From Sphingomonas sp. (GTDB taxonomy: Bacteria; Pseudomonadota; Alphaproteobacteria; Sphingomonadales; Sphingomonadaceae), in NCBI GenBank assembly GCA_013812805.1, contig JACCSV010000313.1, positions 1 to 5,179 of the forward strand: 5,179 nucleotides of DNA. Direction: 5' to 3'. This document shows positions 1 through 5,179 of this stretch, piece after piece. The first letter of the stretch is position 1. Each line of letters opens with the position of its first letter. The notes beneath the pieces are model-generated. The model searched no databases and was not told the DNA's origin. It saw only the letters and a list, made by a program, of their open reading frames with translations. Made by a program: the position numbers and the translations under genes.

Positions 1-437
1 ACGGCGACGTTCAGTCGGATCTCGTCGCGCAGGGCTTTGGCTCACTGGGCCTGATGACCTCGATCTTGATGACCCCGGACGGCAAGACGGTCGAGGCGGA
101 GGCCGCGCACGGCACCGTCACCCGCCATTACCGAATGCATCAGCAGGGCAAGGCGACCTCGACCAACCCGATCGCCTCCATTTTCGCCTGGACCGGCGGC
201 CTCAAGTATCGCGGCAAGTTCGACGGCACGCCGGATGTCGTGCGCTTCGCCGAGACCCTTGAGCGAGTCTGTGTCGAGACCGTCGAGCAAGGGCAGATGA
301 CCAAGGATCTAGCGATCCTCGTCGGCCCCGACCAACCGTGGATGACGACCGAGCAGTTTTTCGAGGCGATCCGCGCCAACCTCGAGGCTGCCATGGCGCC
401 GAACGCGCAGCAGGCGAGCGAGCCCGCTTCCACGTGA
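1..437 (+). CDS. icd: NADP-dependent isocitrate dehydrogenase, C-terminal part (5' truncated by window edge)
   Basis: This enzyme oxidatively decarboxylates isocitrate to 2-oxoglutarate in the TCA cycle and makes NADPH in the cytoplasm. The reading frame is open from the left edge; the first whole codon is at 3 and the TGA is at 435-437, giving 144 visible residues. The first residues, GDVQSD, match the metal/substrate aspartates known as D275 and D279 in human IDH1. HGTVTRHYR follows at visible residues 36-44 and STNPIASIFAW at about 53-63; in the family these form the NADP-binding site, with the Arg/His of TRH and the Asn of TNP contacting the cofactor. The sequence clearly belongs to the eukaryote-like homodimeric subfamily (about 400-415 residues), not the E. 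coli Icd subfamily, so about 260-270 N-terminal residues lie outside. The ATG at 54 is internal, because homology runs upstream of it. The symbol follows common alphaproteobacterial usage. The gene converges on the DUF2945 gene 12 bp downstream. Confidence 0.96.
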   Translation, partial: GDVQSDLVAQGFGSLGLMTSILMTPDGKTVEAEAAHGTVTRHYRMHQQGKATSTNPIASIFAWTGGLKYRGKFDGTPDVVRFAETLERVCVETVEQGQMTKDLAILVGPDQPWMTTEQFFEAIRANLEAAMAPNAQQASEPAST

Positions 438-449
438 CGCGGGGCGCAC

Positions 450-656
450 TCAGCCTTTGCGAAGCGCCTCTGGCTTGTGCGCCGCCTGCTTGCCGTCGTC
501 GGTTTCCACCAGATATTCCGGATTGTCGTCCGACGCGGCCACCTTGTGGCCCTTGATCGTCATCGGCGAGGTGAGCTTGCGCACCACCTTCCCTTCCGCG
601 GTCCCCCCTTGCGAGTTCCACTCCACCCGATCTCCGGCTTTAAACGTCTTGGTCAT
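450..656 (-). CDS. DUF2945 / Hva1 TUDOR-domain small protein
   Basis: This 68-residue cytoplasmic protein starts MTKTFKAGDRVEW and continues through GKVVRKLTSP, a K/G/H stretch, NPEYLVETDDGKQAAHKPEALRKG. That is the pattern of the DUF2945 family (Pfam Hva1_TUDOR): a small beta-barrel-like domain of about 60-70 residues. Members start with a K-x-G-D-x-V-x-W motif and end with a Y-x-V-(x)n-K-x-A-x-H-K-P-x-x-L segment. The function is not established; the family name comes from a fungal hypervirulence-associated protein, and no catalytic residues are evident. I chose the ATG at 656 because the family motif begins right there and GGAGGT sits just upstream on this strand. Longer in-frame starts exist at 668 and 740, but they add a low-complexity Ala/Pro-rich leader and the latter runs into the divergent antiporter gene. 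The gene is transcribed alone, facing icd at its 3' end. Confidence 0.85.
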   Translation of the reverse strand: MTKTFKAGDRVEWNSQGGTAEGKVVRKLTSPMTIKGHKVAASDDNPEYLVETDDGKQAAHKPEALRKG

Positions 657-731
657 TTCCACCTCCATTTTGCGCAACGCATGAACCGCCGCGGCGGGTG
701 ACAGCGGCGCCCGGCCCTGCTCTAAGACCGC
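657..731. promoter_or_regulatory. Divergent intergenic spacer with presumed back-to-back promoters
   Basis: This is the only non-coding gap of note, lying between the start codons of the DUF2945 gene (minus) and the antiporter gene (plus). Promoters for both must lie here or inside the opposite gene. I do not see a convincing -35/-10 pair on either strand. The visible structures are the Shine-Dalgarno of the minus gene, an 8-bp palindrome TTGCGCAA at 670-677 and a perfect 12-bp palindrome CCGCCGCGGCGG at 686-697. In DNA this GC-rich such palindromes can arise by chance, so an operator role is only a possibility. Confidence 0.35.
661..666 (-). promoter_or_regulatory. Shine-Dalgarno site for the DUF2945 gene
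   Basis: On the minus strand the sequence reads GGAGGT, then GGAA, then ATG. This is a strong purine-rich ribosome binding site with short spacing (4 bases; a shifted pairing with GGTGGA is also possible). It supports translation start at 656 rather than 668 or 740, since the ATG at 668 lies before this site. Confidence 0.65.
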
Positions 732-2528
732 ATGGGTCACGGAGACTTCGGCACTTCAGGATTCAGCGACGCGCTGGTGATCCTCGGAGCGGCGGGGCTG
801 GTCATCCCCGCCTTCGCACGCTTTCGAATCAGCCCGATCATCGGTTTCATCCTGATTGGCCTCATCGCCGGGCCGTCGGGCCTGGGCTCCCTGGCTCCGA
901 CCTATCCGTGGCTTCATTATGTCACCATTTCCAACGCCGAGGCGGTCGAGCCGTTTGCCGAGCTCGGGATCATTCTCCTGCTCTTCTCGATCGGCCTCGA
1001 GCTGTCGTTCCGGCGGCTGTGGGGAATGCGCCGGCTGGTGTTCGGCGTCGGTGCGGCCGAGCTGCTGCTTTCCGCCGGGCTGCTGGCGCTTGGGCTTCAC
1101 CTGATCGGACAGAGCGTTGCCGGCGCAGTCGGCCTCGGCCTGGCGCTTGCATTGTCCTCGACCGCACTGGTCCTGCCGCTGGTCGGAACCCATGGGCCGG
1201 TCGGCCGGTCGGCGCTGGCGATGCTCCTGTTCGAGGACGTGGCGCTGGTGCCGATCGTCTTCGCGCTCGGAGCAATGGCTCCCTACGCCGGAAGCGATGC
1301 CGTGTCCGGCCTGGTCACGACGATGCTGGTCGGCGGCCTCGTTTCGGTTGGAATGCTGTTTGCCGGCCGCTTGCTGCTGCCGCACCTGTTCGCCCAGGCG
1401 GCACGCACCAAGAGCCCGGAGCTGTTCCTGTCCGCCTGCCTGCTGGTGGTCATCGTCGCCAGCCTGGTGACTTCGGCAATCGGCTTTTCGCCGATCCTCG
1501 GGGCGCTGATCGCCGGGATCGTCATCGCCGAGACCGAGTATCGCAACGAGGTCGAGGTGGTGACCGCGCCTTTCCGCGGCCTTGGCCTCGGCGTGTTCCT
1601 GATCACCGTCGGGATGAGCGTCGACCTGCGCCAGGTCGTCGACAGCTGGCAGGACATTGTTCTCGCGGTGGCCGGCGTTCTGGCGGTCAAGACCATCGTC
1701 ACGTCGCTTCTGCTGCGGGTCGAGGGCGCCCGCACCGCGGTCGCCGTGGAAACGGGCGTGCTGATGGCGGCTCCATCGGAAACCACCCTGATCGTGCTTG
1801 CCGCCGCGGCCGCGGCCGAGCTCATCCAGCCCCAGACCGCCGCATTCTGGCAGATCGTCACTGCCATCGGACTGACGATCACGCCGCTGCTGGCGCAGCT
1901 CGGACGGCTGGCTGGACGGCGGGTTGCCGGTCAGGAGCTGGCCGGCCAGCTCGACGAGACCCTGGAGACGGCGGCACTGGACCAAGTGATCGTGCTCGGC
2001 TTCGGCCGTGTCGGGCGCCTGGTTTCCGAGATGCTGGAGGCGCACGGCAAGGACTATCTGGCGATCGATAGCGATGCCGACGGCGTCGCTGGCGCTCGCA
2101 AGGAAGGCTATGACGTCTTGTTCGGAGACGTTTCCCAGCCGGAGTTCCTTGGCCGGCTGGCGGAGCGACAGCCCAGCGCCTTCATCCTGACCATGGACAA
2201 TCCGGTGCTGGTCAACCGGCTTGCCCGGCAGCTTCGTGCCGCCTTCCCCGACCTGCCGATCGTCGCCCGCGCCCGCGACACCGCGCACGCGGCTAAGCTC
2301 TACAAGGCCGGCGTCACCGACGCGGTGCCCGAGACGCTGGAGGCTTCTTTGCAGTTGTCGGAAGCGGCGCTGGTCGACCTCGGCGTCGCGATGGGTCCGG
2401 TGATCGCCTCGATCCACGAGAAGCGCGCCGAGCTGCGGGCCGAGATCATGGCCCAAGCGGAGATGGAGGAAGAGCCACCCTTGCGCGGCCGCAGGCTGCG
2501 GGATTCAGAACCTAGTCGGCAGACCTGA
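732..2528 (+). CDS. Kef-like CPA2 monovalent cation:proton antiporter with RCK (TrkA-N) domain
   Basis: This inner-membrane antiporter probably exchanges K+ (or Na+) for protons. Residues about 10-400 are strongly hydrophobic with roughly 12-13 helices. Family motifs include ISPIIGFILIGLIAGP (about 33-48), LFSIGLELSFRRLW, LLFEDVALVPIV (165-176, with the E168-D169 pair where the transport aspartate sits), GALIAGIVIAETEYR (257-271) and VGMSVDL (293-299). After the membrane part, a Rossmann-type RCK domain starts near 417: VIVLGFGRVG carries the GxGxxG loop (423-428) and AIDSD (444-448) the acidic end of strand 2. This predicts NAD(H)-type nucleotide binding. The tail (550-598) is charged and lacks an obvious TrkA-C domain. 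Its 598 residues compare with about 600-620 for E. coli KefB/KefC. The ATG at 732 is chosen because an in-frame TAA at 723 blocks any upstream start; the ribosome binding site there is weak. Cation specificity and glutathione gating cannot be read from the sequence. Its 3' end overlaps the convergent GFA gene. Confidence 0.93.
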   Translation: MGHGDFGTSGFSDALVILGAAGLVIPAFARFRISPIIGFILIGLIAGPSGLGSLAPTYPWLHYVTISNAEAVEPFAELGIILLLFSIGLELSFRRLWGMRRLVFGVGAAELLLSAGLLALGLHLIGQSVAGAVGLGLALALSSTALVLPLVGTHGPVGRSALAMLLFEDVALVPIVFALGAMAPYAGSDAVSGLVTTMLVGGLVSVGMLFAGRLLLPHLFAQAARTKSPELFLSACLLVVIVASLVTSAIGFSPILGALIAGIVIAETEYRNEVEVVTAPFRGLGLGVFLITVGMSVDLRQVVDSWQDIVLAVAGVLAVKTIVTSLLLRVEGARTAVAVETGVLMAAPSETTLIVLAAAAAAELIQPQTAAFWQIVTAIGLTITPLLAQLGRLAGRRVAGQELAGQLDETLETAALDQVIVLGFGRVGRLVSEMLEAHGKDYLAIDSDADGVAGARKEGYDVLFGDVSQPEFLGRLAERQPSAFILTMDNPVLVNRLARQLRAAFPDLPIVARARDTAHAAKLYKAGVTDAVPETLEASLQLSEAALVDLGVAMGPVIASIHEKRAELRAEIMAQAEMEEEPPLRGRRLRDSEPSRQT

Positions 2529-2952
2529 AGGTCAGTGTTCCGGCGATTCGCGTGCGGCCCTGCGCATCGTCTGACGGGTGACGCTCGCCATCGTTGACCA
2601 CCACTTCGGCGAAGTCGAAGGGTGAAACGCCCGCCAGGCAGGCGGCGTTTACCCCAAACTCATCGGGGTTCGAGCGCCGTTTGTGATGCGTATAGATGCC
2701 GCAAATCGTGCAGAAGTGATGCTCGGCGACGCGCGTGTTGAAGCGGTATGTAGCGAGCTTTTCTTCGCCTTGGGTGACGGTGAGCCCGCCGGCCCTGGCA
2801 GTGACCGCGACCGCACCGCGCAACCGGCACAAACTGCAGGTGCAACGACGCGCGGAGGCCAAGCCGAAAGGCAGCTCGACGGTGAATTTGACGGCGCCGC
2901 AGTGGCAGGCTCCATCGAGGATTATCGGCTCACTGCTGCGCGTGTCGATCAC
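2512..2952 (-). CDS. GFA / CENP-V-fold family zinc protein
   Basis: This 146-residue protein has the complete cysteine signature of the GFA (glutathione-dependent formaldehyde-activating enzyme-like) family. CHCGAV supplies C16 and C18, CTCSLC supplies C37, C39 and C42, and FCTICG supplies C81 and C84. These correspond to the seven zinc-binding cysteines known in the founder protein Gfa, which holds two zinc ions. Most family members have no proven enzyme activity, and the formaldehyde-glutathione role should not be assumed; no formaldehyde or glutathione metabolism gene is nearby. The start is a GTG at 2952 that overlaps the alaS TGA, preceded by GGAGAA nine bases upstream. No other in-frame start lies before the CHC motif except the GTG itself. 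The TAG at 2514-2512 lies inside the antiporter coding sequence. The protein is soluble, with no signal peptide or membrane segment. It is probably co-transcribed with alaS. Confidence 0.92.
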   Translation of the reverse strand: MIDTRSSEPIILDGACHCGAVKFTVELPFGLASARRCTCSLCRLRGAVAVTARAGGLTVTQGEEKLATYRFNTRVAEHHFCTICGIYTHHKRRSNPDEFGVNAACLAGVSPFDFAEVVVNDGERHPSDDAQGRTRIAGTLTFRSAD

Positions 2953-5179
2953 GCGGCCGCGTTCTCCAGAGCGCCGCGAACGGCGGCTAGCGCCTGGTCC
3001 GCATTGTCGCCGTCGGGCCCGCCGCCCTGCGCCATGTCGGGCCGGCCGCCGCCGCCCTGCCCCCCAAGCGCCGCGACCGCGGCCTTAAGCAGCTCTACCG
3101 CGCTGATCTTGGCGGTAAGGTCGTCAGTGACGCCGACGGCGACGCTGGCGCGGCCTTCGTTGACCGCGATCAGCGCCGCGATGCCGGAACCGACGCGCTG
3201 CTTCATCGTGTCGATTGCCGAGCGCAACCCCTTGGGGTCGAAGCCTTTGACTATCTGGCCGAGAAAGGCATGGCCATTGATTTGCTCGGGCGCCTCCGGT
3301 TCCGCCTTGCCGCCGCCCATCGCCAGCGCTTTTTTGGTGTCGGCAAGCTCGCGCTCGAGGCGGCGCTTGTCGTCAAGTAGCGCGGACACCCGGGCCGGCA
3401 CTTCATCCGGCGCGCTTTTGAGCGTCGCAGCTGCCTCGCGCAGCCGCGCTTCACGCGCGGTCAGCCACTGGCGAGCGGCTTCGCCGGTGAGCGCCTCGAT
3501 CCGGCGAATGCCCGAGGAGACCGCGCTTTCGCCGACAAGCTTGAACAGCTGGATGTCGCCAAGCGCTGAGACGTGGGTGCCGCCGCACAGCTCGACCGAA
3601 TAATCGGCCTCGACGTCACGGCCCATGCTGAGCACGCGGACTTCGTCGCCATATTTCTCGCCGAACAGGGCCATGGCGCCGGCCGCGATCGCCTCGTCGG
3701 GCGTCATCAGCCGGGTCGTCACCGGCTGGTTGTGGCGGATGTGCGCGTTCACCTCGGCTTCGATGGCGGCGATGTCGTCCCCCGAGAGCGCGGACGGATG
3801 CGAGAAATCGAAGCGCAGCCGATCGGGCGCAACCAAACTGCCTTTCTGAGTGACATGGTTGCCGAGCCGGTGCCGGAGGGCGGCGTGTAGCAGGTGGGTG
3901 GCGCTGTGGTTGGCGCGGATGCGGTCACGGCGCTCGCTATCGACCCGCTGCTGGACAGTGTCGCCGATCGCCAATTCGCCGGAAACCACCTTGGTGCGGA
4001 GTACGTGGAGCTTGCCGAGCGGCTTGCTCGAAACCTCAACTTCGCCTTCGAAACTTCTGAGCGAACTTAGCTTTCCGCTGTCACCCATTTGCCCGCCGCT
4101 TTCTGCGTAGAACGGCGTCTGGTTGAATACGATCTCGACCGTCTCACCTTCGGCCGCGCGCTCAACGCGCTGACCGTCCCGAACCAACGCCAGAACCACG
4201 CCTTCGCCCTCGTGGCCGGAATAGCCGGTGAACTCGGTCGCTCCGTGCTCCTCGGCGATGTCGAACCACAGGTCGTCCGATGCACGCTCGCCCGACCCTT
4301 TCCAGGCGGCGCGCGCGGCGGCTTTCTGCTGCGCCATTGACGAGTCGAAGCCGGCGCGGTCGACGGTCAGCCCGCGGGCACGAAGCGCGTCTTCGGTGAG
4401 GTCGTAGGGGAAGCCGAAGGTGTCGTAGAGCTTGAAAGCGGTCTCGCCGGCTAGCGTCCCGCCTTCGGCCATTCCCGCGGTCGCTTCGTCGAGCAATTTT
4501 AGCCCGTTCACCAGCGTCTGCCGGAACCGCGTTTCCTCCTGCGCCAGGGTCGCTTCGAGCAACGGCTGGGCTCGCACCAGCTCCGGATAAGCGGCGCCCA
4601 TTTCCGCCACCAGCGCCGGCACCAGGCGGTGCATCAGCGGCTCGCTCGCGCCAAGCAGATGCACATGGCGCATCGCCCGGCGCATGATCCGGCGTAGGAC
4701 ATAGCCCCGGCCCTCATTGGCTGGCAGCACCCCGTCGGCGACGAGGAAGCCGGACGCCCGCAGATGGTCGGCGATGACTCGGTGACTGGCCTGGCTGTCG
4801 CCTTGCGCTTTGGTGCGCGTCAGCTCCTCGCTCGCCGCGATCAGGCCGCGGAAGGTGTCGGTGTCGTAATTGTCGTGCACCCCCTGCATCACCGCCGCGA
4901 TGCGTTCGAGCCCCATTCCGGTGTCGATCGACGGCCTCGGCAAATCGGCGACGATCTTGTCGGCCTCCTGCAAATGCTGCATGAACACCAGGTTCCAGAT
5001 CTCGACGAAACGGTCGCCGTCCTCGTCGGCGCTGCCCGGCGGGCCGCCGGCAATGTGGTCCCCGTGGTCGAAGAATATCTCGGAGCACGGCCCGGACGGG
5101 CCATCTGGCCCCATCGCCCAGAAGTTGTCCTTGGTCGGGATACGGATGATCCGGTTTTCCGGCAGCCCCGCGATTCGCT
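2949..5179 (-). CDS. alaS: Alanyl-tRNA synthetase (N-terminus beyond window edge)
   Basis: This cytoplasmic class II aminoacyl-tRNA synthetase charges tRNA-Ala and hydrolyses mischarged Ser/Gly-tRNA-Ala. The frame is open from the right edge (first whole codon 5177-5175) to the TGA at 2951-2949, giving 742 visible residues. The fragment begins inside the catalytic core (IIRIPTKDNFWAMG at about 10-23), followed by GPSGPCSEIFFDHG and the motif 3 stretch GMGLER (87-92). The editing domain carries ESGGQMGDSG and the zinc site HSATH (424-428, positions 3894-3908) plus CGGTH (531-535, positions 3573-3587). A charged helix (about 566-618) then leads to the C-Ala domain ending in a glycine-rich GGGRPDMAQGGG segment near the C-terminus. 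Compared with E. coli AlaRS (zinc ligands at about 564/568 and 666/670), some 135-140 residues are missing at the N-terminus. The ATG at 5114 is internal. One small variation is Ser in GPSGPC where E. coli has Cys (GPCGPC). The gene leads a short operon with the GFA gene. Confidence 0.98.
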   Translation of the reverse strand, partial: RIAGLPENRIIRIPTKDNFWAMGPDGPSGPCSEIFFDHGDHIAGGPPGSADEDGDRFVEIWNLVFMQHLQEADKIVADLPRPSIDTGMGLERIAAVMQGVHDNYDTDTFRGLIAASEELTRTKAQGDSQASHRVIADHLRASGFLVADGVLPANEGRGYVLRRIMRRAMRHVHLLGASEPLMHRLVPALVAEMGAAYPELVRAQPLLEATLAQEETRFRQTLVNGLKLLDEATAGMAEGGTLAGETAFKLYDTFGFPYDLTEDALRARGLTVDRAGFDSSMAQQKAAARAAWKGSGERASDDLWFDIAEEHGATEFTGYSGHEGEGVVLALVRDGQRVERAAEGETVEIVFNQTPFYAESGGQMGDSGKLSSLRSFEGEVEVSSKPLGKLHVLRTKVVSGELAIGDTVQQRVDSERRDRIRANHSATHLLHAALRHRLGNHVTQKGSLVAPDRLRFDFSHPSALSGDDIAAIEAEVNAHIRHNQPVTTRLMTPDEAIAAGAMALFGEKYGDEVRVLSMGRDVEADYSVELCGGTHVSALGDIQLFKLVGESAVSSGIRRIEALTGEAARQWLTAREARLREAAATLKSAPDEVPARVSALLDDKRRLERELADTKKALAMGGGKAEPEAPEQINGHAFLGQIVKGFDPKGLRSAIDTMKQRVGSGIAALIAVNEGRASVAVGVTDDLTAKISAVELLKAAVAALGGQGGGGRPDMAQGGGPDGDNADQALAAVRGALENAAA
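2962..2967 (-). promoter_or_regulatory. Shine-Dalgarno site for the GFA gene, inside the alaS 3' end
   Basis: The minus strand reads GGAGAA, nine bases, then GTG at 2952-2950. The site lies in the last codons of alaS (Leu-Glu-Asn) and decides in favour of the GTG start that overlaps the alaS stop codon. Confidence 0.6.

Noticed and set aside
338..556. A small plus-strand open frame bridging the icd end and the DUF2945 gene
   Set aside because: It runs out of frame through icd and antisense to the DUF2945 gene, with a Pro/Arg/Cys-rich product and no ribosome binding site or domain.
698..2071. A 457-codon plus-strand open frame overlapping the antiporter gene in another frame
   Set aside because: The product is Arg/Ala/Gly/Pro-rich low-complexity sequence without domains, and it lies wholly within the antiporter region. 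It is a frame shadow caused by high GC.
756..2456. A 566-codon open frame on the minus strand opposite the antiporter gene
   Set aside because: Its translation is rich in Gln, Arg, Asp and His with no recognisable domain, as expected for the antisense shadow of a GC-rich membrane-protein gene. The plus-strand frame carries clear CPA2 and RCK motifs.
732..2952. A glutathione module: Kef-type antiporter (glutathione-gated founders) next to a GFA protein (glutathione-linked founder)
   Set aside because: The genes are convergent, not an operon. The KefC regulatory loop is not preserved, no kefF/kefG is present, and most GFA proteins have no proven link to glutathione. The shared word comes from family names only.
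2953..2960. The palindrome GCGGCCGC at the alaS/GFA junction as a possible regulatory site
   Set aside because: It encodes the last Ala codons of alaS and is a common short GC palindrome. Nothing else supports a binding site.
2683..3603. A 306-codon plus-strand open frame opposite the GFA gene and the alaS 3' half
   Set aside because: It is Ser/Ala/Arg-rich with no motif, whereas the minus strand encodes the GFA cysteines and the AlaRS editing and C-Ala domains. It is an antisense shadow.

Overview
This is an ordinary chromosomal housekeeping stretch from a GC-rich bacterium. It is most likely an alphaproteobacterium, with a sphingomonad (Sphingomonas and relatives) as my best guess. The grounds are the GC-rich third codon positions, the homodimeric eukaryote-like NADP isocitrate dehydrogenase, the wording of the alanyl-tRNA synthetase core, and the isocitrate dehydrogenase / alaS neighbourhood. 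The lineage call is inference from remembered family sequences, not a database result. I see no mobile element, CRISPR array, tRNA, rRNA or prophage signature.

Layout, left to right. (1) Positions 1-437, + strand: the C-terminal third of NADP-dependent isocitrate dehydrogenase, cut by the left edge. (2) Positions 450-656, - strand: a 68-residue DUF2945 (Hva1 TUDOR-type) protein, convergent with the first gene across a 12-bp gap. (3) Positions 657-731: a 75-bp divergent spacer, the only real intergenic region. (4) Positions 732-2528, + strand: a full-length 598-residue Kef-like CPA2 cation:proton antiporter, with a membrane exchanger domain and a C-terminal RCK (TrkA-N) nucleotide-binding domain. 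(5) Positions 2512-2952, - strand: a 146-residue GFA/CENP-V-fold zinc protein whose 3' end overlaps the antiporter's 3' end by 17 bp in antisense. (6) Positions 2949-5179, - strand: alanyl-tRNA synthetase, complete at its C-terminus and missing about 135-140 N-terminal residues beyond the right edge. Its stop codon overlaps the GTG start of the GFA gene.

The genes do not form a single pathway. The isocitrate dehydrogenase is central carbon metabolism and the main NADPH source. AlaS is translation. The antiporter is probably K+/H+ homeostasis. The GFA protein appears to be a translationally coupled passenger of alaS, and the DUF2945 protein is a small stand-alone gene. There is no stretch longer than 75 bp without a gene. 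I found no convincing new system; the findings are modest points about gene junctions and residue variations.
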